NCBI GenBank assembly: GCA_035578905.1
Contig: JAQJVL010000058.1
Coordinates: forward strand, 1,178,001 to 1,242,000
Origin: Stictocephala bisonia
Taxonomy: Eukaryota; Arthropoda; Insecta; Hemiptera; Membracidae
DNA: 64,000 nucleotides
Reading direction: 5' to 3'
This document shows positions 35,201-50,200 of this stretch, one piece after another (the stretch's first letter is position 1; every line of letters starts with the position of its first letter). The notes under the pieces were generated by a model. It was not told where the DNA came from. It ran no database searches and saw only the letters and a list, made by a program, of their open reading frames with translations. The translations under genes were made by a program, and so were the position numbers.

Positions 35201-38200
35201 AACACATTGTGGTGAAGAACATCTTGCCCACCCAAACAAGTATGATTTGACAGTCCTTCTATCCAACAAACACATAAGACATTTAAGGCCATTCCATCAA
35301 AGCAAACACACAACTCCCCCCACACTCCATCAACCTAAATAAAAGACGCTGAAGGCCATTCCATCCACCCAAACAAGCATGAAATTCAAGAAATAAAAAA
35401 CATGTGACTAGTGTTCTTCTAAGATGGCCTTACTGAGTGAGTTCATAGAGTGGGTTATATATTGTAAGGTTTCATGGGAATAAGGTTTTGTATTGTGTAT
35501 TAAAGCCGTATACATCACAATATCAGGTTGGAAACTAAGAAATATTGTGTTTATTTTAGTGGTTTTATTAAATGCTATTGTTATGGGTCACGGTAATCAC
35601 TGTCAGTACTGCCTAGGTAATCGCTACCTCTTCCTGTGCGGTAAACTGCACACTTCCGAGTATCTAGGCCAGTCCAGTTTCTTCCAGGAAGGGCTAGGAT
35701 GGCAGTTCATTTGCATGTAAGTGAAGACCTAGATTCCCCTCCCAGAATCACCTCAGCAGTTCCAGACATTCTGTTCTGGGCTTACACCCCTGTGTTACAT
35801 AAAGACACCCTTTGGTTGACCGGACAGTCAGTCAGTCAATGAGTGACAGCCTAGCCTCAGTGTGTGCAGAGTGGAAGTGGAGGCGACAGTGACAGTACAC
35901 CGAGCAGTGTCAGATGTATTATGAACACAGTCATGTGACATTAATTGTTGTAAATATTAGTGATTAATTTCAAGTGTCAAAATAGTTTCTATCTAGTATT
36001 TTAAGTTTTTGAACACATCATAGTCTGTAATTTAGTTATATAGAATGTATACATAAAAGAACAGTTAGTACAGTAGAACTCCAATTATCCGAATCAATTG
36101 GGACCAGACCCTATTCAGATAATCAGATTTTTGTCTAAAACCAGAACATTTTATTTAATTATTGCATGTATATTGAAATGGGATGTAAAGCAATATTTTA
36201 AATGAGAAAGGACATTTATTATATAATTAATTACAGTTTAATTACATTCTACAGTATACTATTATGTGTATTTACGTACCAGCCTGTAAATGAATGTTAT
36301 TGCTTGCCAAACATCTCAGTTAAATATGCTCTATATGTTTGACTGTCTTCTCCGTTTTTGGGCAGCCAGGTCATGCTGACAGAGGGAAGGACAATAGCGT
36401 GAATACCATTGTTCGTGTATGGGTGGGCGGGTGGGTTAATACCATTGTTCGTGTATGGGTGGGCGGGTGGGTTAATACCATTGTTCGTGTATGGGTGGGC
36501 GGGTGGGTCAATACCATTTTTTGTGTATGGATGGGTGGTTTGGTCACTACCACCGTACGTGTATGGGTGGGCGGGTGGATTAATAGCATTGTTCGTGTAT
36601 AGGTGGGTCCTTACATTTGTACGTGTATGGGTGGGCGGGTGGGTTAATACTATTGTTATTAATGGTTTTAATTATCCCTTTCGCATTATGTTTCCTGGTA
36701 GAATTTGGATTTGTTATTTTAGGACGGTGTTACAGTTTACAGTATTTATTAAGGCATATTATGTGTTATTTATTGCGATACATATATGTATGGTTTATTT
36801 TTCTAAGGATTAGAAACACTACTCTTTGTTGTTGTATGCTTTTAGTTTTGTCAGAACAAAATTGAAAAACTACAGATTGTAAAATTTTTTTTATGACATT
36901 CTGAAAGCAATTCGAATAATCGGCGATTCGGATAATTGGAGTTCCACTGTAGCCTGAAGTGGAATCCCTTTTTTATTTCAGACCCTGTTGGACGTTAACA
37001 CTATGTAATCTAAAAATAATGCAACAAATAGAATAGGTTTTAAAAAAAGTTATGATAAACAGAATTAATTTTAATATCAGGCTAGTTATTAACCCCATTT
37101 TCTTTGTTAACAATTTGAAATGACAAAAAAATGGAAACTTCTTTGTACTAACTTAAAAATTATAAAATTTAATACCTCTGATGTCAATTGCATAAAATAA
37201 TTAATTAAGTTACAGCATTAAGTCAGTACATTTCAGTAAAACTGTTAGATTTAACTAGAAGTGTGAGATGCAGCAAAATTCTTTTATCGATGCACCGATC
37301 CTGTGGCTGATGTACAGCCATCAACATGTTATACAATATCAGAAGGACCAAAACTGCCGTAGGACACAACACATCAAGAGTGTTAGCTGTGCATTGAAAT
37401 GTGAACATTGTTACACTTATAATGAAACACTATCAAAGCTCTTTTAGACAGCTGAAGGATGGGATGCCACAGGAGTCTTTACTTGCTCCAATTTTATTCA
37501 GAGTTTTTATTACCTCAATTAGGCATCCAACTTTTTGACTGAAACAGTAATTTTTTTTAAGCATTTATTTTTTCCTCCCTTTGTTAACCGTGTGTTTTAA
37601 CTGTGTGTGGCAAAGCTGAATTCTTTATTTAAAAAAGGGCTTATAAATAAATTAAGTAAAACTAACGTTTATTAACATAAATCTAAATATGCTGAGCAAT
37701 AAAACATTGTAAGCAAAAAAAATTTACATATACTGCTAATGGATGAGAGGGATTTGAACAAAAACCATTCACTGCTCACATTAAACTCCAGAAGGACAGT
37801 AAAAAATATCAAAAAACAAACTACAAATAACAGAAATCATTTAACAAACAGCTGCTTTTTTGTCAAATCGTATTTCATTTAGGTACAAATCAAGCAAGTA
37901 CTAGTAATATAAGTTTTAAGGGTGTTCGATTACAACATTTTTTTTTATTTAAAGTGTTAAGTCAAGGGAAAAATTAGAACATTTCTTTATGATGACATGA
38001 CTACCTTATGTGGCTATTTTAGCCTTTTTAAACACACAACTTATTAAGAAACAGTGCAATAATTTCATTATAATTTTGAGAGTATAATTAACAAAAGGTA
38101 CTAACCAACCCAGTGTAAAGTAAAACTTTAATTTTTTCTTTAATTATAAATTTATTTTTTAATTTCATCTGTACAAATTTATAGCTGAAAAGTGTACAAT

Positions 38201-41200
38201 TATTAATGAAATATAAAAACTTAATTTTTGGAGTTTACTATAAATGAGCGAGTTATGTACTTTTGTACAATTTGCTGGATGGGGCAGGCGGAGACAATGA
38301 GGGAGAGAGGAAAGGGAAACACATTGTATGTGTGTTAGTGAGTCAGGCTCTTTGTAACTCCTAGCGGCAGTTGCGTGAAATGTAGAACTAAATTCCGCTT
38401 ATTAGTTAGCGCTCAACTGTACGCCTGGTTGAACACCCTTAATAGATTAATCAATTAAAAAACACTAAAAATTTTTAATTAAATGTGATTAGTATTTAAT
38501 TAATAACTAGTCACATATGAAAATAAATTTATAAGAGCCAGCTAAATTGTGAAAATAGAAGAAAATTAAGAGAAACCAGCAAACAAAAATACCTAAATAG
38601 GAATAATCCAAATGTTTTATCACACATGGATTGAAGGTAATTAACTATATGGTTTAGAAAAACATTGTTTGATGAACAAAAAAACAAACTCAAAAAAAAT
38701 ATAATTTTTCTTGAATTAAAATAAATTAACCTTTTGCACTCGATTTATTTTGCCACAGAGTGTCCTACCAGATCCACTTAATTTTTTTCAATTGTGCATA
38801 TGTTTCTTACATATAGTTACAATTACCTAATATATAAGCAGGTACTAAGTATTATATACCAAATTATTCAGTATAATCTGGTGAACATTGTTATGTAATT
38901 TATTTGTAATTTATGTACCTTTTACTCAGATATAAATATAAAAAATTCAAAAAATGTATAACAATTTCTGATATTTTGATTAAGTTTTAGCATCAATTTT
39001 TTTATTTTTTTTTATTTTGGGATGAACGTCATTAAAACAAGCATTTAATTCTAGACAGATAAACACTAATTTGTTTGGTTTCCAAAACATATTATAATTT
39101 CCATATGCTACTTTAAAAAACATTACAAAGCGATTTCACTTACAAAATTATCATTTTGTAGAATATTAAAGTTTCGTGTTATGTATATCACAATTTTTTA
39201 ACTGCTACAGTTCTGTTTTGTAGTCACACTTGACATATATGCAAATAGTACTGATACTGGTAACAGTATTTTGTTCAAATACAAATGAATATATAAAACC
39301 TTAAACATTCGTCAAACATAGCTTCAATGTTTGTGTCACCTAAACTATCTCTACTTGTAGACGCCATAATACTAGCTGTACACGAAAATAGTACACTCAT
39401 TTACACTTTATGCACTTTGATATATTCTAAAAATTAATTATAGTAACTAACAAAACATAATATAAAAACAAAAACAATGTAAATATTGTTTACAAACAAC
39501 CTAAACGCGCAACAGTGAATGCTCAATAAGAAGACGACAGCTGGAGCTGACTAAAGCTGATTGGTTTTAAAATGGAAAAAAAAAATACTACAAAGTTCAA
39601 ATCAAACACTGACTGATTCAAAATACAGTAAATATTACCATGAAACTATAGAAACTTTAAACAATATCTGAAACGAAATAGAAATGAAATAAAAGATCGA
39701 TAACTGATGTTGGACTGAGTCCGCCTATTGAGTGGAACGGGAAAATAGCGATGTCGGACTCAGTTCGCCTATGGAGCACAAAAGGTTAATAATAGTAGAA
39801 TATAATACAATTTTACCTTCGCATGTAGCAAACGGTTACCCAGCCTCTACTTTGCCTCAAACGCTGCTAACGAATATATCCAAAATGAAATATTTCTGTC
39901 GATTTTTTACAGAACAAAATGAAATATATTATCCTGTAAAGGATAGTTCCAAAAACTTCTGCTAGAGTGCAGCACCAACTTAGACATGTCTTTGGCCAAC
40001 TCCTTCAGCCTATCAAAAACGTAAATCATCTATGAATGAAAAGGGAAGGAGCAGCTAATCAGAGTGTGCATGGGCACGGCTCCATCTCCTGCCTTTGCAC
40101 ACGCGTAAAACAGCATCTTCAGTCTGTTGCTCCACCCAAGCACTTTGTTTACAAAACTTATCGTTCTTTTTTATTTTCTATTTTTCAATTATTTTATTAT
40201 AGTTAATATTGCATCATAAATGACAGATACTGTTAAAAGATTCAACTGAAATGTTGATAATGTTTATATTTGTACTTTTTATTATAATTGTACATCTACA
40301 ATAAAATAGCATTAAAAATTATAATTTTAACTTTAAATATAAATCTATATTTTTGTTGTATTCCTTTATGTTTCTAAAACAACAAAAAATAAACTTCACA
40401 TTTCATTTAAATTATTTTTTTTTTACATAATTACGTGTTACTTTAAAATATGGTAGAATAATTTCCTCGTATAAAGGGTTAATGACCATCATTTCACTAT
40501 ATAGATATTTTATTTGGCCTTTATAATTAAAATATGAGCACACAAATAAAATAAACATTAATATCACATTAAACACAGTAAATTGGTAAAATCAATTTTC
40601 CTCAAGCATCAACTTAACTAGCCAATAACAATGTAACACAGTGCAATTTCAAGAATATTTCCTTAGACATGATTATATTCAATTTAATTCAGTTTTCATC
40701 GTAGCCTCGTTGTTGAAAACCTTAAGAAATTTTTTTAAAAAGAAGCAAGAGCATCTTCGGTTGCCACAATTAAAAAATAAAAGGAAGCTATAATTAGAGC
40801 CAAATTCATTAATATTATAGATGGACGCAATATTTAGGTGTTAAAAAATAACTTGAGAAAGTTACATGTAAAGCTACTGCAATGAGATGAATAAATATTA
40901 AATAACTCAATACTGTAAGTATGTCACAATCAGAGACAAACTGACGGCCAATAGCAATGGCAGGCAGAAAACAGAAGCTGGTCGGATTTTATTATTATTT
41001 GCAAGTTTTAATTATTTAAAAAGAAGAATACAGTAATGCAAAGTGCAATACTACCGATATACTGTATGAACAATATTTTGCTGAATTTCAATTTGTAAGT
41101 TAGCTGTATTTCTTATCACGAAAAAAAATCCACAGAGTTGTTTTAGTTGATTTTTAGCTTGCCCATACAGCATTGCATTACATTGAAGACCGTAATTAAT

Positions 41201-44200
41201 TGCCGGCGTGGTGGCTCAGTGGCTAAGGATTCGGACTGCGTAGGGCAGGGTCCAAGGTTCCAATCCCCACTGAGCCAGCGGTCGGTACTTTACTCGTTGA
41301 ATAAAGTTCACACACAAGCCTGCAGGCCCATATGAACAGACGAAGTTTATGTTTAAAAAAAAAGAATTTAAATATTCACATTATAAGTATGTATTACATT
41401 ATTGTTACTCATCTGTACAATAACCTAACTGTATAATGTTTAAGGCACACATAATGCAATCTGATACAGCTATTCAACCATTTAATTCGACATGTATAGA
41501 CTAGTTATCTATTGTTGTAGCTGTAAAATTGATACCCGGAAGAGATATTACGTATATTGTTATCAATTCCACTACATCCAATTATTTCAGAGGACAAACT
41601 AGTTCTACCAGTAAAATTTCATTCTGCTAGAATTCCACAGGAAATTCAAACTAAAAAGTCGTTTTTTTTTAATTAATAAAATGGCTATATCCAATCCGAC
41701 ACCAATCTATACATTTAGTTCTATTAACGAATTGGTTCTCATGACATTTCTCGAGCTAAGAAGATAAGCTTGACTAGGCTTAATTTTAAGCTTAAGCGGT
41801 AGGGAAAAATATCAGAAATGTAAAATATTACCGAGGCTCCACCCCAATGGCCCTAAAAGATCCAATGATTTTATATCACTATTTTTTTATCCATACTGAC
41901 TGGGTTGGCAATACAGGTTATTTTTAGGGCACAGCCGAGGATTTCAGTAAAAGAGAAAGGAAGGGAAATCATCATTACATGGTAAACTGGTGACAGAGAT
42001 ACACACAATTCAAATAAAATATTTATTTGTTTTTCTGCGTTGCGAGTGTCTGTCATCAGTTTACCATTTAATGCTGATTTCCTTTCCTTTATCTTTTACT
42101 TCTTCTTCTACTTTTACTTCTTTCACCTCTTCAACATTTTACCACATTTTGCTGCTTTCTTTTTCTTTCCACTTTTTATTGAAATATCTTATTACAATAA
42201 TTTTTCTTGCAAAATAGTGAATGTGAGCAGTGAAATTTAAAAAATGCGAAGCGGGCGATGAACTTAAAACGAATCTCTGAACATTAATAAAAGCAAATGT
42301 TGTTAGTCTTACCAGAGTAAGCCACAGATTGAAACACTAAGAAAAAAACCATTAGTATTAGTTCTCCTTGGGAGTTAATTTACTAGACACAGAACACTAC
42401 ATTAAATGAGTACATCAGCACACAAATAAAAAATCAAACATTACTAAGTTGTTACACTCATTACTAAATTATAGTCCGACTTTTCATTACTAATACCCTA
42501 AATATCATAGCAAGGATGAAAAGTCCAAAAACCTTTATATTCTATATCTAGTTTAAAGAATTGTAACTAGTAATGAACAAAGTTTGGGAGGGTGAGGAAT
42601 ATTAAATTTTAAAGAGAGCACTTGAAAACAATATTCACCATCTATTTATAACAACAATCTCTTTTTATTCTTAGATTATTAGCAAGTTACTCATAACACT
42701 ATTCCAGATGAAATAATTTTACTGAGAATGATGAAAGAGTTAGTTACATGAGAACACTTTTTTTTTACAAACCTTTAAACAAACATAACTAAATCAACAT
42801 TTTTCAATCTCAAAATACAAATTTTATTTGTTCAAAGTTTTACATAAAACCTTACCAAAAGACTGTTCCAAACAACAGTGCTTTTAACGGCTTTTTACTC
42901 AAATTTAAGTAAAATATGGAACATGACTTGTTGAGCCTTCCACTCACCCAAGGTACATAAAGAATTGATAAGCCCTTTCTTCCACTCAAGGAAAAGGAAT
43001 TAATAAGCCCTCCCACCCACCTAAGGCATATGAATTAATGAGGACTCCCAATCACCCAAGTTACTGGAATTGATGAACCCTCCCACCCACCCAAGGTACA
43101 TGAATTGATGAGCTCTCCCACCCACCAAATGTACTGGAATTTAAGAACACGCCCAACCCACCCAAGGCATATGAATTGATGTGACCACCCACTCAGTCGA
43201 GAACACAACTTCATGAACCCTCCCACTCACCCAAGGTGTAGAAATTTATAAGCCCTCCCATTCACCAGGGACCAGAAATTAATGAGCCCTACCACCCACC
43301 CAAGGAACATAAATTGATGAGCCCCACCACCCACCCAAGGAACATAAATTTATGTGTCTTCCTAAACTCCCAACAAGCATTACTTGATGATCTCTCCCAC
43401 CCACCTAAAGCACATGAATTGATGAGCCCTTCCACCCACCCCAGGCACATGAATGATGAGACCTATTAGCCAGCCGAAGAGCCAACAAAATGAGCCCTTT
43501 TGTTGAATTACAGTCCAATTTGATGGAAGCTCTAAACATTTATGTAATGAGAGTACTGTAATACATATGACATGTTAATAAACTGAATGTGTATACATGC
43601 GTGTCATTTGGAAAGTAAAGAAAGTTTTTTTAACACATTTCAAATAGTAAAACAACTTTTATTTAAAGTCTAATTTGATACCAAGGGTATTTTTATCTGT
43701 AGTCTTGTTGAAATGGTACATTGTCAGTTTTTCTGTGCTTTCAGCAAACTAAATTTTTGCCATAATGATTAAATGACATACATTTTGATGAATGTCCACT
43801 GATAATGGACACAGATAATAGTGGTTAAAATTCCACAGTTTTTGTTCTGAATGGCACAACGGAGACAGTGAAGCATTTGGCAATAGAAAAATATAACTGT
43901 TAAAAAAATTACTCTTTTATATCCAAACCAATTTATCTCTTTAACTAATGACACATCTAGTTTAATAGTTTTTGTTTTATTATTAAAAAATTAATTTTGA
44001 GCTGTGCACACAAAGAGTTTTTTAATTTATCTGCAATGGTGTTTATGGTAATATTTCAAACACATCAATAGTAACAAACTTACTGTGTTTCTTCTTGAGA
44101 GGAAGTGGAGGTGGCCGAGTGGGACTTGTATTGCCGTAAGTGGGGACGTTGTCGTACTGTGATGGATGTCGCTCCCTACGCGACCTCTGCTTGGCCGGGA

Positions 44201-47200
44201 GGGCAGGTGGAGTCACAGTCACCTCCGAGCTGTAGCTCTGAGAGCTGATCTGTTGAACTGTCGTAGACGACGTCACCGTCACACTCTGAGTCTTGCTCTC
44301 ACAGACACTGACGGAATTACTTTTGGATGAACAGAAGTTGTAGCTTTGGCTGGAACTCCTGAGAGACACAAATCCTGATGACGATGATATTCGTTCTCCG
44401 GCCACTGTAAACATTACTTGGTCAGTGCTGATGGAACAACAGCATCAACAGGTAACAAATTCACATTTATTCAGTAACTTGTTATACCTGTGTTGTTGAC
44501 TGGAAGCTGGGCAGCGTCAGGAGAGTCCCGTGCCTGTGACAGAGTACTGCATGAGCTATCCCAACAACAACACGAGCCGCTGGATCCATTCTGCAAACTG
44601 CCTCCAAGTCCTGTACAATAGCAAGCATATTTATACATAACACTGAAAATATTTTGTACTAAACAACTGTGTATATAGGCCTATATATTGTGAATACATT
44701 TATACATAATTGGCAAACTATAATGAGTTACATTATGGGTCATTACAAAAACTTTTACTAATGTAGTTTCTTGTGAAACCTATCTCAATCAATATTATGT
44801 CATATGTATAATATAAAATAGTCTACTCAATGTATGTTAAAAGTAATGCTTGAAGCATATGTCTTAACATACTTATCTCCTTGTCTTCTAAAACACTAAC
44901 TATAGCAACTTGTCATTAGTCAATAAATTACCATGGGTATGTTGTACGGAATCCAGGTTGATAGAACTATCTTCATCCACCAAGGCTTGCAGTTCATCAT
45001 CATCTTTGAGGGAGGAGTTAAGCATAGAATCAATACTGCCTAAAGAAGAGTTGGAACGCAAGGATAATCGTTCTAAGGACTGCGAAGGAAAGTTGGCAGC
45101 TCGCCGCTTTGGTGGGAGAGGGGGAGGTGAGTCAGTCGCCCAAGACCTACAAAATAGCAACACTTATTGGACAACTATCTTTGTAGTACATAACAATCAA
45201 TGTTATAATTGAAAGATCATTTAGAATCACTCAATAATATCTAGGTGGTGACTCACAGCAACAATTATAATTGTTTAATGGATGTAACGAATCTAGAAAG
45301 GTTATTTCAAGCTCTAAATTCGTACTTTAAAAAGTGCAGTAAATTTATGGAGGTTTTAAAATTAGTTGTTACAATTCACTGTGCGATAATGAGTGGCTGA
45401 CCTATTAGGTAAAGGTGGTTTCGGTGGAGGAACATCATCGTGCAGGATGGACTCTGAACTGAGAGAGTGGTGAGGTGTATGTCGATGTATCACAGATTGC
45501 GATGTTTGCTCCAAGATTTGTCGCTCTCTTGGAGTCAGTGGGATGTCAGGCAAAGAGCTACGAGCAAATTCTGGGTTGTATGTTGAGTTTCGATCCAACT
45601 GAGGCTTGCTGTGATTCAATGTTTTGTTACTTCGTTCAGCAATCTTTGCACTTGCTAATGTCACCAGGTTCTAGAAAACAAAAATTATTTATGGTTCAAT
45701 GAAAGTATTTAGGTTAATGTACAATTAATTATGAACAAAGTAATAGGTGGCTTACATTTGCAGCTTTTATGTCAATTGTAAAAATCTACTTTTTTTACTA
45801 TTAAAAAGGAGTAAGAACACAGATTACATTAAGAAAGCTGATAGTAACATTTGTTTTTACACTAATTGAAAAAACCAATATTGAAATTAATATTTTACAT
45901 TTTATCAATGACAAGCGTATGTGGTGGGTGGGCATGAATGATGCAAGTGTTTAAGCTTTTAAGCAAATTAGTGCTGATTTCAAAAGCAGACTTTGCAAAG
46001 ACAGCAAGCATAAGCTACGTTTATTTTAGCAATAAGAGATTAAAACAACCCTTCCGAATGACCGTAAAAATTAATGTTAAGAAATAACAAAAAGAAATAC
46101 ATTTCTAGTCTTTGAAACTTTATAAAATTAATTAAGTTTAATTTACACATTGTAACTGTCAATAATTCAATATTTAATTATCTATTGATCATTTGTAATA
46201 TTGGTTTCATCAGTTGTCTTCCTACAGATTTTGCTATTAATTTTATTAATGTGCCTATAAAGAACTGTGTTGAAATTTCTTTTAATATGTTAAAATAAAC
46301 CTTTATTGATAGTATTTATCAGTAAACTGTTCGGTCGAAAACATGACTCTAAAAAGGCGTTAATAATACCAATATAAGCTATATGTAAAGCTTTATTATT
46401 TCATAGGCACAGTTCATAACACAGTGTATTCCTAGTTGTTTCAGTTCTGGACTAATCCACTCTGGTATATCCAAGATTATAAGACTATTATTCTTGTTTA
46501 TGATGGTTAAATCGTAGGCTTATTCCTAGGGACACTGTCTTAAATGGGCATCTATTTTTATTAAAAGCATTGACTATAGAAACAAGAAGACTGTCCACTC
46601 ACATGAGTACTGCAAAGCCGGTTTTTTAGTTCGGTGAAATTAGTTAATGTTCAGTTTTCACAGGTTAATAACTGGGCTGATAATGTGCCAAGCAGTTGCC
46701 CGAGTGCTTAGTTAAAACCCTAAAGCAAATGCATTGCCTTGGACAGTCTGTTTGTTTCTATAGTTGATGTTAAAAGCCACAGGTTATTTATTTTCATTTT
46801 CAGTGTTACGAATTCTTGTACTGTCAATACATATTGCGTTTAACAGAATTTAACAGTTTTTAATAAATGGAATTATCTAAGCTCTCTAATAAAACATGAC
46901 GGAGAATAAAGCCTCAGAAGTATAAGGCACATTGTGAGTCGAATGGCAGTAAATAGAACTCATAAACTTTGATCTCATTACAATAAAATGACGATGAGAT
47001 CAAAGAATGAAATCCATGTTAAACAAACACCATTACAACAATACAAGAAAATTAAGAGCATCCTCTACAAGCACTAATACAGAATGAATGAAAATCAAAT
47101 TGCAAAGAAAATTTTCAACATAATTATACCACATAAATCTAGTACAGAATGATTGAAAGAAGCACAAAATTAAATACAACATATAAAGAATAAGAATCTT

Positions 47201-50200
47201 GAAAACAGATGAAAACCCAAATCAAGAACATGAAATTTGAAATAGACGCTAAACAAACACTAGAAAAAAGATGGACTGTAGAGGGAAAACAGGCATACGC
47301 AGTAAAAATAAAGTGGAAGAGGATATGTGCGTGTGTGGTATTAAATTCTTCTTTCAACATGTAAATTAGATAAAAATGTCCATACTTGGGAAAGTTAATG
47401 ATTTTTTTTAACTGAATAAAGTTACAGTTAATACTCTAAAAAAGTAATTAATTGAAGTTAAAAGTTAGAATAAATTGAAACTAACTGATTAAAGTTAAAG
47501 TATTAGAAAATTAACTGAAATTGAAAGTTAAAAGTTAGTTTTGGTACAGTAAAATATACATAAACAAACACTTAACCTGTATTATCTTTTATTATTTATA
47601 ATATCATAGATACGAGGCCTATATATAATTCATAGGCCTATTTATAATACATTATTATACAATACTATTAATTAGGCTATAGCAATTTCTACAGTAATTT
47701 TTGTTATATAACTGTCCGAAATCTTAAAAATTAAATATTTAATTTAATTTCTAAAATTATTAACAAAAACTGACATAAGTCTTTGAAATTAAAGTTTTAC
47801 ATTTTTAAGCTATACTTTAAAAAATCAATAACTATCTCATAGGAAATTCACGATAACAAAACAATTTTTTTTTAATTGGCGCAGATAATAAGGCCAAATA
47901 ATATCATGACATGTTGACTCTAGGTAATTTTTATCAGGCTGGAGATGATAAGGAAGGGTCACTGATAAGAAAGTATGGGCCCATTAGCGGTAAACAAAAA
48001 CTGAATAAAATATACTCGCTCTATAAGTGAGTGAAAGTAGATCTATTCATACTATTTTCGATAAGCAATTACGTTTATTAGATGTTTAAAAATTAACCGT
48101 TTTGAGTGCATGTTTTATTCTTACTGAAATAAGTTAATTAAAAATTATGAAAACTATCTAAATCGTTAAATACAAAACAAAATACCGTTGATAATATTAT
48201 TAGTATTAAAGATAGTATTATCATTATCTTTTCTTTTCGACGGTGCCGATAGCAAAATAATGAAAACAGAACGAAATATAGCAATTGTTACTTGAAATAT
48301 GTTCTGCAATCTTGAAGATAGTTTATTCTGTTGCGTGGAATCATATAATAGATTGATTTTACCAAGTAAGCCTAATTTAAAATAAAGTAAACGTTTGGAG
48401 AAATGTTGGTTTGATTAACCATTTAAATAGTTTTTCCCGATTACTTTTGAACAGGACAATTTAGATATGTAATTCTGTATGATCAATTAATCAAGTATTG
48501 ACAGCATTAACGTCAAAATGAAACTGATTTTCCTAATTAATTATACAGATAGATGGGTAAACAAGTAAGGTTACAGTATTGGAGTTTATGAAAGATAAAC
48601 AAGCTTAGGCCCAACACATTAATTTAAAATAAGATAACTAAATGACTATCTCAACTTTATCCCTAAACATAAACTAGTCAAGTGAAATGATCACCCCAGG
48701 GAAACAAGTCAATCCCACTACAATGGTATACTCATTTGGTCCGCCTTTTTTATTTATAAGGCAGTAAAATGTGAGTAAAGGAGAGGGGGTGCGTCTTTAA
48801 AACAGTGACCTTGCTTGTCGGTGAGAATTGGGGGATGAGGAAAACAATCGGTCTTTGACTTGAGTTTTAGATACTTTCTCCCCAGTCCACATTCCTCGGA
48901 CCAAATGGCACCTTTTATCACATTTGAAAAACTAACTGAGTTACTTTAACCGTTAGCCAAATTTTCAACTAGTTGAAGTTAGAAGTTAAACATTACCAAA
49001 ACTAACGAATAAGTTAAAAAGTTAATAGAAAAAGTAACGATTAAATTTAATCGTTAATTATTTTTAATTGTTAATCCCAAGTATGAAAATGTCTTGAATA
49101 GCATATCAGAGTTCAAGCACCCAATTACTTAGCTTATGGCCAATTTACAGCCAAATCATTATATAAATCTAGCTACAAACTAAGCATAAAACTTGCTATT
49201 TTTCTCATTAAACAAAGGTCACAATTAATGTAACTCACAACATTTTACGTTGTTGGGATACCTGAACAGCGTCTTCAACCAGCTGAACCACTTCTGTGAC
49301 ATTCTCCTTGCTGATAGCTTTGTCTTCCAACAACAACACATCGTCACAGAGCCTGATCAACTTGGCTAGACTCTGATACACTTGATTTGTGGCCGACACT
49401 AGGGCTGAACTGCAGTACAAACACCACAGTTTGAAATCAGATAAACAACAAACAAATCTAAATTGTTTTTGTATTTTCCTGATTCTTGATATTAAATCAT
49501 ATTGACATCAGTTTAAATTCTATTACTAATGTTATAATTTATATTTATTGATCATACTAGTTAAGTTATATTGTTGTTGTATCCTCCTCTGTTTCGTAAC
49601 TGTCCATATTTCTATTCTACCAGCCTATCATTTTATAAAATTTCATAATATTTTTTTGAATTTTCTATGCACTGTTAAAAGAGTTTGGTTTATTACAGTG
49701 TCAGGAATGGACATAACAACATATTTACGCTGTTCTTTCTGGACACTAAAAATTTTTCCGACAGAGATAAAAGGTTATTCGCTTATAACTGACACTACAG
49801 GCAGAATGAGTGCGGGAGAGACGAAACTCAAGCAGCGGGTGGAGGGGGAGTCACGTGACGATATTCAGCCATACGATATTCAGCCTTATTGCATTCGTTC
49901 TGTGGCTACGGCAATAATAATCTGGTTTCTTTCTAGCCACACCTCGTATCTGATGATCTATCTGTGTTATCTAACGATAGTGAGAAAGTATACCATATAT
50001 ACTTTTTTGTGTATACTATACTAACTTTATAGGTATGTGGTTCAATATAAGTAAATCACTATATGTACATGTAATAGAGCCCCTTTGTGTAAATATGTAC
50101 AAGTAATATATGCTAGTCTTTGTATAGTTGTGGTGTGGTATATATCGCACCAAACGCTCATTTACCCAAGTGAGAATGCAGTATATAAATTATAAAGCAA

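Noticed and set aside
35493..35720. Gene starting at 35493
   Set aside because: The first codon is GTG; only the inner part between acceptor and donor is kept as a weak exon candidate.
49548..50024. 158-codon plus-strand open frame
   Set aside because: It begins at TTG, has no family look, and lies in AT-rich intron DNA where hydrophobic frames arise by chance.
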